From the IMG/VR virus record IMGVR_UViG_3300032288_004702, positions 1 to 64,000 of that record: a DNA stretch of 64,000 nt. One strand, 5' to 3'. Positions 14,263 to 23,189 of this stretch are shown here, piece after piece. Source of the DNA: a virus. The stretch's first letter is position 1, and each line of letters opens with the position of its first letter. The translations under genes and the position numbers were made by a program. Under the pieces are notes generated by a model that saw nothing but the letters and a program-made list of their open reading frames with translations, was not told where the DNA came from and searched no databases.

Positions 14263-17200
14263 AGCATCCCGCCAGACGTGGAGGTTATTTGTGGCCTGCG
14301 GCTGTTCTTCATCTCTTTCATCATGTCTTTTGCTGCTTCGGTTATTTCATTTCCGATAGCTTTAATCAGGACAGACTCGACCGACTCCCCACCCTTTGCT
14401 GCCTTGGAGTGTGAGCGCGGGTCCTCTATGTTGAAGCCTGTTGGGTGGGCAAACTTAATGTTGTTCAATCCCTTGCCGGCCATATCTGTCTTAATTTTTT
14501 GCGCCGCCCTATACTGCCTCAGCATTGCCATGCTCTGCGTGTTGATGTTTTTGCCGCCACCAATTGAGTAAAAATACTGAATCTCTTCTGGCGTAAATCC
14601 AGCAGCCCTTAGCCTGTCCGCTATGGACCGCTCGTTCACTGCGTCGCTGATATCTTCTTTTTCACCGGCAGCTTCTAGTCTCTTGAATGGGATATTAATC
14701 TGTTCAATTTCATTTACATCGAATCCGCCAAGTATCTGTGCCTCAAACGGCTCTCTAGATGAGCCATCTGGGAGGTTTCTATCGAACGAATTAGGCATTG
14801 CGCCCTTTGAGCCCCTAGATGCGTTTACGTTAGAGAAGTCATTGTTGATTGATGACGACAACATATGCAGGAATGCTTCCTGTGCTTGTTGATTTCCGTT
14901 TATCCCATCAGGATTAAGGATTGCGTCGGCAACATCTTCCCTATTTCGCGAGTTCAGCTTAACTGGGCGATGCGCCGATGATATCGAGTTTCCACGACCA
15001 TAGGCAGTTCTCTCTGACACAGATGGTCTTAGGACGATTTCTATGTCACCAAATGCGGTCAAGCCGTCACCAACAACATCTTCATCGCCTATTTCGTACA
15101 CCGCGTCTGGTCTTAGATTTCCATTCCTGGAATTCATTATTTGCTGTCTCTTGGCGTCAATGTGCGACTTATGAACAAGATAGCCGCTGACCGGCAAAGA
15201 GTCGGTTGGTACGGAATCTGGAATGCCTATTCGCGAGTAGTACTCCCTTGCGTAGTTTTCCGAGGATAGACCAACAGTCTTCCCAGACTCTATGTCTTCA
15301 CCCTGGTTGGCATTATTCGCAGAACGACCACTTGATAGTCGCAATTTCGCCATTCTTCCAACATTTTCTCTACCACTGGAGAGCCTTGACGACCTCTCAA
15401 TATCAGCAGCGCGAATAATTTCATCTAGCTGGCGCTCTCTTTCTATTGCAGCAGCGCTCGGGCGTCTTGTGTCGGCTAGTCGACGCCTATTTTCAAGAGC
15501 CTCAGCGTAGTTTGCATTGTTTTTTAGGCCAACAGAACCAAGCTGGATGTAGTCGCCTTCTGCGTACTTTTCGTCAATAAGTCGTGGTGCATTTTCCGAG
15601 AGGTCGACTGATATTGCATCAAACTCCTCTTGAGTTATCGGTGATATATCTTCCTGACGGCCTTCCCACTGTAGTTCAGCACCAAGACGCGCCTCCTTAA
15701 TGCCGAAAGCGTCCTGGAACACCTTTCCAAGAGTCAAACCCTCAACAATGTCTGTTTGGACTTCGTTTGCAGACAGGGGTATTTGAAGTTCTTTAGGAAG
15801 AGACCTATTCCCTACAACAATTCCAGCCCACCTATGATGGCCGTCAAGAATGTAATTATCTTTGGTCGTTAGGATTGGCTGCATAAACCATTCCTTGCCC
15901 ATCTCTTCCAGGTACTTCTCTCTAAATTCTGAGTCAGATAGACCTGGTGACTCTTTGCGTATTCTTTCAGCTACCTCGATGGCTTTTTCCTGAATTGTTT
16001 GAGCAGTGCCGTCTACTTTTGATGCCACTAATTGCTGTTGAGATGGCGCGTATTCACTCGGGTCTACTGTTCTTAATCTGACTGCTGGGCCATTTTCTGG
16101 GTCCTCTACAGTTATTATGCCATTTAGCCAATCAATAAATGGCGTTTCAAGGTTTACCTCAGTGTCGTTCCAGTTTGTATTTTCATAAAGCCACTGTTTT
16201 GCGGCATCAGAAAGATTGTCAAAAGAAGCTGCTTTATGCTCTCGTGCCGTAGTGCCGCCGAATTCATTGCGTAGCGAATGTTTTTCAGCAATTATTTCAT
16301 ATAAAATTCCGGGGATTTCCTCGTCTGATACTGGGTCCTCTGGCTCGTCTAGCTCTGCACGCTTCTTATTTATTTTTGCAATTTTTGCGTCGAGCTCGTC
16401 GGCGAATTCTATTTCTAGCTCGCGATTGCGCTTTACTCCATCTTTTGAGGGCTCCCATTTACCCGCAGCAATTCCCGCCTTAAGCGCCATTATCGCCTTT
16501 GTGTTTTGCCCAGACGACCTACCGTTAGTCTGCGGCATTTTCGCCCTATCAATTCCTATATGCCCTGAACACATAAGGTTATTTTCCGGGTTATATAGCG
16601 AGCATAGGTCGGCCTGGTAGTTGCCAACGTACTCATCTTCCATGTCTTTTCTGGTTTTGGGGTTGTCCAGGTCAGCATCTGGATTCAACTTTGCATATTC
16701 ATCCTGGAATGCCTTCCATCTTGGATGCCCGTCTTCTATGTGTTTTTTAGCTACTTCCTTTACCTGTTTCTCAAAAGCTTTTTGCGCCTGCTCGGTCAAC
16801 CTGACATCCTGGTCCTTAACTTCAACATGGTGACCGAGCATCATGAGAGCTACTGCAGTAGAAACATCATCAACTTCATAGAGGTTTGAGTCTTTTTCGC
16901 TAATTGACTTTCTACCTGACCTTTTAACGGAACCACCAAATCTCCTTGATAGTTCAGCGTCAGACATATCATTTACGTTTTGTCCGCTGTTAATAATGTC
17001 GTCAAAGACGGATAGGGCGCGTTTTGCTACTTCTTTTTCTTGACGTCTACGCTCGGCTAAATTTTCACTTGAATCAATAGTTCTGCCTGAGGACAGACGT
17101 GATGAGCGTTGCTCTGCTGGCATCCCGGCGAGGCGCTCTGCTCTCCTAGATGCACGTGAAGCCTCGTCTGAAGGCGATGAAAACGGAGAGCGTATTGAGC

Positions 17201-20200
17201 CACCTGACGCAAGTCTTTCGATGTCTGCATCAGTCGCGCGTACCCTGACTCTTCTGTCAAAACCTTCGTGCATTCTGTACGCGGCCATCTGCGCTCTAAC
17301 TATAAGTACCTCTTCTGGAACATTAGCAATCAGGTCTGCAACTTCCGGATGAATATCACCTCGAGAAATACTGCCGTCACCGCGTCCTCCGCCAAGCGCC
17401 TTTTTGATGTTCCTCGTGATGGATGACATTCTTGATTCGCGCGACTGGGTCCTCTGCTGTCTTGTGGCAGGCCTGCCAAGAGCATCACTTTTTGTCTTTG
17501 CCATAATTGTCGCCGACGCTGCAGCTGCAGCAGCACCAGATGAAAGCCTTGATGAGCCATCTGGCAATTCATCAACACCTTCGCCGAATGAGCCCCCAGC
17601 GTCTATGACATCATCTAGCACTTCAGAAGTTGATTTAGCCGCCGACTCATCGTAGTCGCTCCGCGGGCCCGGGAATGTGTCCCCAGACGCGCGTCTCTTC
17701 GCAACATATCTGTCTGCAACAGCCTGTATCTTTTTCGAGTGGCTTTGCGCCCATATGGCATCAGTTTTATTCTTTGACAAGCTATCTGCCATACTGTCGA
17801 CAACTTCAACAGCGTCTTTCTGGTAAGAAATTTCTGCCCGTATCGTGCCATCGGAATCCCGGCCAATAATTCTCAGCCTTCCAGGCGGTGCAACAAATTT
17901 CTGTTCGCCTTCTCCGCCTGTTGCCGGGAATAGGCCACGGTCACCCTCTCTCACCTGGACAACTACGCGTCGTGAAGTTCTGCCAGTTTTGGCGTCTCTC
18001 CTGCCACGTTCTGGCATGTCTGTCTTTTTGGTTCTGCTTGTTATCACGCGACCAGAAACAAACTTATCAACATCAACTTCCTTCCCGTCCATTTTGCCCT
18101 TTAGGGCCCCTGGTTCGAAGTCGATAATCGCTTCTATTTCAAATGGGTCCGCGACAGACGTACCGTCGATTGCTTCCATCGTTGGTATTAAGAGTTTTTC
18201 GACCTGCTGAACAGCATCTGCTTCATCGGAAGACATTGGGTCAACCTCTAGGCCAAGACGCTTGAGTCTTGCGTTTCTCTTGTTCATTGCACGCCCAGCC
18301 CTTGTCTGGTTGGCGGGGTCAAGAAGCATCCCAACGTCAGATTCCGCTACGTCACCGAGCTCTTTCATGGCTTTCTTTTGTTCTGGCGTAGCTTTTACAC
18401 GTCTGCGCTCACGTGCTCCGTGGTCAGCAGCTTCTTTTGCGCTCTTGAACTTCTTGCTTGGCTTGGGTGGGGGGCTTATTGTGTCCTTTACCCTCTTATC
18501 AATATCTCTCTTAATTGCCGGAATACTCCTGGTATCTCCAGCTTCTTTTAGATTCTTTGCATGTTGGTCTTTTACAACATCGATACGCTCTGCGAGGTCT
18601 CTTGCCTCAGGCGATGCTGGGTCCATTGTTGAAAGGCGCACCTCATCGTCGGCAAGCTTGCGGATTACTTTTTTATCCGGCATACCCTTTACGCGCTCAC
18701 GCAAGTCATCTAGGTCTGCGAGCCTTGCAATTTCTTCCATTTCTCCTGCATCCAAGAGACCCTCGCGCTCCCTGATGGCCCGTACTTTTTCCTCAAAACG
18801 CTTCTTTTCGCCACTAGCGCCAACGCCATACTTTTTTCTCCATAGCTTTGATGCTTCGTCATATCTTTTACTATGAAAATCGAACTCCCTCTGGGCATCC
18901 TTTATCGCTTCTGATTTAAGAAGTTCGAGCGCACTTCTATCATCGTCTGGTAGCGATGGGTCAATTTCCATTGCACTAAAACCATCAACTCTGCGCTTAG
19001 CATCATCGCGCTGAGAGGCAATTATCGCAGCCTCGCTAAACATTTCCTCTTCTGGAAGTTCGCTGAATGCTGTCTTGAATCGCTTTATTTCCTCGCGCAG
19101 CTCCGATGCAAGTCTTTCATCCCTATCCGCAAGCGTCTCTTCAATAACGTCTTCGGGAATATCGTCCGGTACGGTAGTCGGGGTTGGGATGCGGAATACA
19201 TCGTCCATTGACTCCATAGCCGAATCGTCGTCTGCAGAGGCCCTTTCACGCGCTGCGGTGGCAAAACTGAGATTGTCCATCCACTCGAGAGCAGCGTCTA
19301 TGTCATCGCCATAGATGATTCCACGCTCACGCAGTGCCCACAATTCCGCTGCGGCCTCTAGGGCCCAAACCTCAGTGCCTTCGGCGTATACGTCACGCGG
19401 ATATGAGCCCGCAAGTGGAGCTATAGCCTTGATTCTCTCCATTGCGTCATCAAGTGACTCTATGTTTATCGAGTCGGCAACGTCTGTCATTATTGCCATG
19501 ATGTCATCGCCGTTTAGAGCATAAATAGAGTCAACATTCCTTGAGCCGACTGCGACCCCATCGCGCATTATAGGAACAGATATGAAACCCTTTTCGTCTA
19601 TTTCATTTTGAATCTTTTCGACAAACAATTGAGCCTGTCTGTGGTGTGCCAACTCGTGGAGCATAATGTGCCCCGAAAAAGAGTAAACGCCATCGATTAG
19701 GCCTGCCATCCCGCGAGCCGCATAGTCGGCGTTAACCAAAAAGTCAGCCACTGCTAGGCGAGATTCAGCTTCGCTTCTTGCTCCAACTGCAGAAATCGCA
19801 AGACGTTCATCTGGCCTCATATCGGGGAGCATTGACTCCTGGTTTGCCAGAATCATCCCCATATTTATGTGTATGACGCTTCGCAGTTCCCCCGGAACCT
19901 TGCGCATAACTGGATTGCCATCGCGGTCAAGAACTGGTGTTCCGTCTGGATTTAGTCGTGGAACAAGTTCTGGTGCGGACCTATAAACACCTGTTCCAGC
20001 TTCATCTGGGGAGTTAAAGTCATATTCGATTCTGCCCAAAAATCTTGTGCTGGATGGGTCCTTCATGAACTGGTCAAGAAGTGTTTCGAATAATGCTTTC
20101 TCCGTATCTTGGTAGCGCTTCACGTCAGCATCAAGAAGTCGAGTTTGCTCTTCTTTAGACAAAGAAGGCCAGCCAGGTATTGATTCAAGACGTGCTTCAG

Positions 20201-21464
20201 TAAATCTTCTTACTTCCAAATCCGTCAAACGCCCAGCACCACCGCCAGATATGTTGACCAACTGCACATCCCAGCCCGCACGTCCGCCAGAATCTGAATG
20301 CATTTTCTGCAGAGCCTCTACGGCCTTGATATGCGCATCAGGGTCGGCCGGGTCTATTCCTAGCGAATCGTAAAGTCTGGCGACATTTGCTTTTTGTCTC
20401 GCGATATCATCCTGTCCACGAATTGCACCATTCTTAAACATGCGCAAGTTTTCTGGAACTGGGATATCTCTCCACTCCGGAGCCTCAAACTGCTCCGGCC
20501 ATAGCTCTTTGTAATAGGCGCATCTACCAAGAAATGCCGGGTCTGCCACGCCTCGCGATGATTCGCTCCATTGGTCGTTGTATACGAAGTTGAGCAACGA
20601 CCTAGCCGTATTTCTAAGCCCCTGGTATTCGCCTTCTGCGGTCATCTGCGCTGCTTGGCGTGCAGCAAATCTTGCAAAACGTGATGCACTAAAGCCGAAA
20701 CAGTTTGAACCAGTTGCATCGGTGAACTGATTGGCGGCAGGAGTTCCAGGCGGGCATCTGAATTTGTTATTTTCGTCCCGCAGAACACCAAATGCTGCGG
20801 CAGCGCGTGCTAAAAGTGAGCCCCCCGGAACGCGCGAGGCCAAACTTCTGCCAGGGAGCATTTTTTGCTCAACACCATTGTTTTTATGCTTTTGCAGTGC
20901 GCGTTGTTTTTCTTCGTAGGTCATCCCTGCGGCAATGCCAAAGGGGTCCATGACCCTTTCTGATTCAGGTATTACTTCGTCTGTTTTGGGGTTGACTTTG
21001 TATTTGCTTATTTTGATTGATGGCTTTTTTCTATAGCGCTCTATCAGCTCATCGAATGTCTTTGTTTGGTTTGGGGATGGAGAAATCCACCCAACATTTG
21101 GGCCAGTCCCCATGCCTTCACGTGACTGGAACGATGGGCTAATTACGAGTTTGTCGCCCGGCTCCCATTTCTTTGATGATTCCCACCTATACCCGAGGTT
21201 GTTTGACTCTACGCCAGGCTGCTTATCGCCGCTGAAGTCTCTTTTCTTATTGTCTGTGTCCGTGTAGGCCTTTACGCGAATTCCAAAGTTTGAGGTAATC
21301 GCTTTTACGGCAAGCTCAGGCTCAAGCCTTCCAGTTGATACAGATGAGTTTATTGCACGCCTGAATCTAATTGCTTTTTCGTTGAATCCACCACAGCATG
21401 AAGTTGGGACTATAAGCCGGGCAGAAACTATGACTCTTTCGCGTGTAGCAGGGGTATCCGCCAC
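14259..21464 (-). CDS. Giant (2401-residue) polyvalent-type protein: metallopeptidase, ADP-ribosyltransferase-like and ParB-like domains
   Basis: Visible parts in order: C23-C24-G-G; C237-P-x-G-x6-FTD-x5-C255; a zinc metallopeptidase signature H603-ELAHH with a downstream glutamate-rich helix; a long charged coiled-coil region (~800-1060); a segment around residues 1180-1195 with GEGEQ and VAPPG that resembles the catalytic Glu loop of ADP-ribosyltransferases; and a ParB/sulfiredoxin-like segment with LDGHHRW at ~1873-1879. A C-terminal unit contains GYLVHKS and ERTAYGRG. LSSG occurs at residues 1307, 1457, 2028 and 2043, mostly preceded by SSR, and separates these parts. Multi-enzyme proteins of this sort match the published 'polyvalent protein' concept. 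The start is a GTG with AAGGGGG upstream. Location between protease and capsid genes suggests head cargo. Domain calls are by eye: peptidase fairly sure, ParB moderate, transferase tentative. Confidence 0.75.
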   Translation of the reverse strand: MADTPATRERVIVSARLIVPTSCCGGFNEKAIRFRRAINSSVSTGRLEPELAVKAITSNFGIRVKAYTDTDNKKRDFSGDKQPGVESNNLGYRWESSKKWEPGDKLVISPSFQSREGMGTGPNVGWISPSPNQTKTFDELIERYRKKPSIKISKYKVNPKTDEVIPESERVMDPFGIAAGMTYEEKQRALQKHKNNGVEQKMLPGRSLASRVPGGSLLARAAAAFGVLRDENNKFRCPPGTPAANQFTDATGSNCFGFSASRFARFAARQAAQMTAEGEYQGLRNTARSLLNFVYNDQWSESSRGVADPAFLGRCAYYKELWPEQFEAPEWRDIPVPENLRMFKNGAIRGQDDIARQKANVARLYDSLGIDPADPDAHIKAVEALQKMHSDSGGRAGWDVQLVNISGGGAGRLTDLEVRRFTEARLESIPGWPSLSKEEQTRLLDADVKRYQDTEKALFETLLDQFMKDPSSTRFLGRIEYDFNSPDEAGTGVYRSAPELVPRLNPDGTPVLDRDGNPVMRKVPGELRSVIHINMGMILANQESMLPDMRPDERLAISAVGARSEAESRLAVADFLVNADYAARGMAGLIDGVYSFSGHIMLHELAHHRQAQLFVEKIQNEIDEKGFISVPIMRDGVAVGSRNVDSIYALNGDDIMAIMTDVADSINIESLDDAMERIKAIAPLAGSYPRDVYAEGTEVWALEAAAELWALRERGIIYGDDIDAALEWMDNLSFATAARERASADDDSAMESMDDVFRIPTPTTVPDDIPEDVIEETLADRDERLASELREEIKRFKTAFSELPEEEMFSEAAIIASQRDDAKRRVDGFSAMEIDPSLPDDDRSALELLKSEAIKDAQREFDFHSKRYDEASKLWRKKYGVGASGEKKRFEEKVRAIREREGLLDAGEMEEIARLADLDDLRERVKGMPDKKVIRKLADDEVRLSTMDPASPEARDLAERIDVVKDQHAKNLKEAGDTRSIPAIKRDIDKRVKDTISPPPKPSKKFKSAKEAADHGARERRRVKATPEQKKAMKELGDVAESDVGMLLDPANQTRAGRAMNKRNARLKRLGLEVDPMSSDEADAVQQVEKLLIPTMEAIDGTSVADPFEIEAIIDFEPGALKGKMDGKEVDVDKFVSGRVITSRTKKTDMPERGRRDAKTGRTSRRVVVQVREGDRGLFPATGGEGEQKFVAPPGRLRIIGRDSDGTIRAEISYQKDAVEVVDSMADSLSKNKTDAIWAQSHSKKIQAVADRYVAKRRASGDTFPGPRSDYDESAAKSTSEVLDDVIDAGGSFGEGVDELPDGSSRLSSGAAAAAASATIMAKTKSDALGRPATRQQRTQSRESRMSSITRNIKKALGGGRGDGSISRGDIHPEVADLIANVPEEVLIVRAQMAAYRMHEGFDRRVRVRATDADIERLASGGSIRSPFSSPSDEASRASRRAERLAGMPAEQRSSRLSSGRTIDSSENLAERRRQEKEVAKRALSVFDDIINSGQNVNDMSDAELSRRFGGSVKRSGRKSISEKDSNLYEVDDVSTAVALMMLGHHVEVKDQDVRLTEQAQKAFEKQVKEVAKKHIEDGHPRWKAFQDEYAKLNPDADLDNPKTRKDMEDEYVGNYQADLCSLYNPENNLMCSGHIGIDRAKMPQTNGRSSGQNTKAIMALKAGIAAGKWEPSKDGVKRNRELEIEFADELDAKIAKINKKRAELDEPEDPVSDEEIPGILYEIIAEKHSLRNEFGGTTAREHKAASFDNLSDAAKQWLYENTNWNDTEVNLETPFIDWLNGIITVEDPENGPAVRLRTVDPSEYAPSQQQLVASKVDGTAQTIQEKAIEVAERIRKESPGLSDSEFREKYLEEMGKEWFMQPILTTKDNYILDGHHRWAGIVVGNRSLPKELQIPLSANEVQTDIVEGLTLGKVFQDAFGIKEARLGAELQWEGRQEDISPITQEEFDAISVDLSENAPRLIDEKYAEGDYIQLGSVGLKNNANYAEALENRRRLADTRRPSAAAIERERQLDEIIRAADIERSSRLSSGRENVGRMAKLRLSSGRSANNANQGEDIESGKTVGLSSENYAREYYSRIGIPDSVPTDSLPVSGYLVHKSHIDAKRQQIMNSRNGNLRPDAVYEIGDEDVVGDGLTAFGDIEIVLRPSVSERTAYGRGNSISSAHRPVKLNSRNREDVADAILNPDGINGNQQAQEAFLHMLSSSINNDFSNVNASRGSKGAMPNSFDRNLPDGSSREPFEAQILGGFDVNEIEQINIPFKRLEAAGEKEDISDAVNERSIADRLRAAGFTPEEIQYFYSIGGGKNINTQSMAMLRQYRAAQKIKTDMAGKGLNNIKFAHPTGFNIEDPRSHSKAAKGGESVESVLIKAIGNEITEAAKDMMKEMKNSRRPQITSTSGGML
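15327..15338 (-). other. LSSG motif, residues 2043-2046 of the 2401-residue protein
   Basis: Context LRLSSGRS. It lies 15 residues after another copy; together they flank a short linker before the C-terminal domain. Confidence 0.5.
15372..15383 (-). other. LSSG motif, residues 2028-2031 of the 2401-residue protein
   Basis: Context SSRLSSGREN. It follows the ParB-like region. Confidence 0.5.
17085..17096 (-). other. LSSG motif, residues 1457-1460 of the 2401-residue protein
   Basis: Context SSRLSSGRTI. It precedes the region holding the ParB-like domain. Confidence 0.5.
17535..17546 (-). other. LSSG motif, residues 1307-1310 of the 2401-residue protein
   Basis: Context SSRLSSGAAA. It follows the ADP-ribosyltransferase-like region and is followed by an alanine-rich linker. 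Confidence 0.5.
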
Positions 21465-21478
21465 CTGGCGCCCCCTTT

Positions 21479-23062
21479 TCAGTCGTCGTTCAGGGTGTCT
21501 TCGAGCAACTGGAACTCAACAAGCGATGCCATAAAGTCTGCGTCGCTAACATCGCCGGCTTTCTCTTCGCTGCCAGCTATCCAGTTTGCGGGGATAAGGC
21601 TTTCAAGCTTGAGCGCTCTTGCGCGCTTCATGATGTGCTTCTTGGTAGCTTCTTTATCCTTGGCGCGCCCAAAAGCTTGAATTGCATTACGCAAGTCATT
21701 CTCGGAAACTATTGGGTATGAGCCGTCAGCCATGGCCATGCCCTCTTTTGCGAGGTCCATTCTGCGCTCTTCAGAGAAAGCACGCTTTAATGCAATCTCG
21801 GCAGCCTCTGCCTCGATTTGCTCAACCTCATCAGCTTCGTACTTGTCGTAGCCGAGGACTTCTCCGTCAAGAGCAACAAACACGTCATATGATTTGCCGT
21901 CAAAGCCTTCAATTTCTACCGCATATGCATCAAAGCCCTCGAAAACATCTGGCTCTACTGCAATAACAGTTCCATCTATTGACTTAACAGCAATTTCTGC
22001 TGCCTCAGTGAAGTCAATTAGCTTGTAGCTCACCGAGTCGGACTTCTGCTCGAAGCTGGAAGAATCAAGCTTGTGGAATCCGAGTATTTCTGCAGACTGG
22101 CCGTCGATGAATACCTCATTGATTGAGCCGTCTTTGACTTGAACGTCAACGACGAACATGTCGGCGTCAGACGAGTATCCGGAATCCACGACCACACCGC
22201 TGAACATTTTTTCGGCAAGACCCTCAACGTGGAGGATTCCTGGCATACCTTTTTCTGCGACGCACCCACCCGGACAGTCATCGCACACCTGGGAAGAGCC
22301 GCCGTACGCCTTGCGCTCTATGGCGCAGACATAACCAGCTGCTCCAACATCTGAAACCTTTAGGCCCATGGACTTGATTCGCGCTCTGCGAATCTCCTCC
22401 CATTCAGAGTCCTGTGGTGAGAATGACTTTGTACCCATCTCTGAATACTCCTCTTCATCCTCCTCTTCGTCCTCCTCCATTTCGGGCTCTTCATCCATGC
22501 CCTCTTCGTCTTCAAGCGAAGCCTTTGCGCCCTTCATGCGCGCAATGCGCTGCATTCGTGCACCGCGGCCGCCATTGGAAGCCATCATCTTCTCTTCATC
22601 GGATTCCATGTCCTCTTCGTCTTCTGGCATATCCTCGTCAAGCTCGTCCTCATCAAGCTCGTCCTCTTCTGCCATCATCTCTTCCGACTCGTCATCCATC
22701 ATTTCGGCCATTCCGGCCTTTTTTTCTGGCATGTAAGCAGCCATCTCTTCATCTGAGATTTCTGGCTCTTCTGACTCGTCTGTCATGTCAAGAAGTGCAT
22801 GCCCCGGCTTTTTTTTGTTCATCTTTTTTGTTGCAGAACCAGCAGCTGTTGGGTTCATTGCGTCCTCTGCATCGACGTTCTCGTCTTCCACTTCCTCGTC
22901 CATCGCTGGGACCATTTTCATTTCGACCGGCATAGCTCCGCATTTGGCGCAAATTTCAGCACCTTTAACAAAGCCGCACTCAGATGCTGCAGCGCCCTTG
23001 GCACACTTCAGGACGTTGCCGTCGCTGTCAATGCTTACAGTAGCTTTCTCGTCGTATTTCAT
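21479..23062 (-). CDS. Acidic scaffold-like protein with cysteine modules, PepSY-like repeats and a DUF6582-like C-terminus
   Basis: The 527-residue protein has an N-terminal cysteine cluster (C20, C29, C38, C41), a very acidic, methionine-rich low-complexity stretch (roughly residues 90-200), and a second cysteine group (VCDDCPGGC near 270). Two strand-helix units follow (about 285-430; for example VQVKDGSINEVFIDG and FVALDGEVLGYDKYE) that resemble PepSY domains, which inhibit or chaperone peptidases. A C-terminal segment (NDLRNAIQAFGRAKD, then HIMKRARALKLE) matches what I recall as DUF6582. High acidity and the position next to the prohead protease suggest an internal scaffold. The PepSY-like units might hold a protease in check; this is inference. 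A dedicated promoter with a dyad lies upstream, and GGGAG precedes the ATG. Confidence 0.65.
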   Translation of the reverse strand: MKYDEKATVSIDSDGNVLKCAKGAAASECGFVKGAEICAKCGAMPVEMKMVPAMDEEVEDENVDAEDAMNPTAAGSATKKMNKKKPGHALLDMTDESEEPEISDEEMAAYMPEKKAGMAEMMDDESEEMMAEEDELDEDELDEDMPEDEEDMESDEEKMMASNGGRGARMQRIARMKGAKASLEDEEGMDEEPEMEEDEEEDEEEYSEMGTKSFSPQDSEWEEIRRARIKSMGLKVSDVGAAGYVCAIERKAYGGSSQVCDDCPGGCVAEKGMPGILHVEGLAEKMFSGVVVDSGYSSDADMFVVDVQVKDGSINEVFIDGQSAEILGFHKLDSSSFEQKSDSVSYKLIDFTEAAEIAVKSIDGTVIAVEPDVFEGFDAYAVEIEGFDGKSYDVFVALDGEVLGYDKYEADEVEQIEAEAAEIALKRAFSEERRMDLAKEGMAMADGSYPIVSENDLRNAIQAFGRAKDKEATKKHIMKRARALKLESLIPANWIAGSEEKAGDVSDADFMASLVEFQLLEDTLNDD

Positions 23063-23122
23063 ACAACTCCCGTTAGTGCAGGGAAATGACCTGATGGACC
23101 ATTAACCATTAAATGTCTTTAA

Positions 23123-23152
23123 ATTATAACCTATCACGCTATACATGCGTGA
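23123..23152 (-). promoter_or_regulatory. Promoter with TATAAT -10 and an inverted repeat for the scaffold-like gene
   Basis: On the minus strand a perfect TATAAT (23128-23123) is preceded, 5 bases upstream, by TCACGC-7 nt-GCGTGA (23152-23134), a 6-bp dyad filling the -10/-35 spacer. The dyad could be an operator, or the terminator of the upstream 2977-residue gene. The leader would be about 50 bases. Confidence 0.45.
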
Positions 23153-23189
23153 ATTAGCAACACCAGTTAGTTCTGTTCAATTTTTATTG

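Noticed and set aside
22368-22736. Serine-rich plus-strand frame opposite the acidic region of the scaffold-like gene
   Set aside because: Runs of serine are the antisense of GAA/GAG/GAC codons. The minus-strand frame continues far on both sides.
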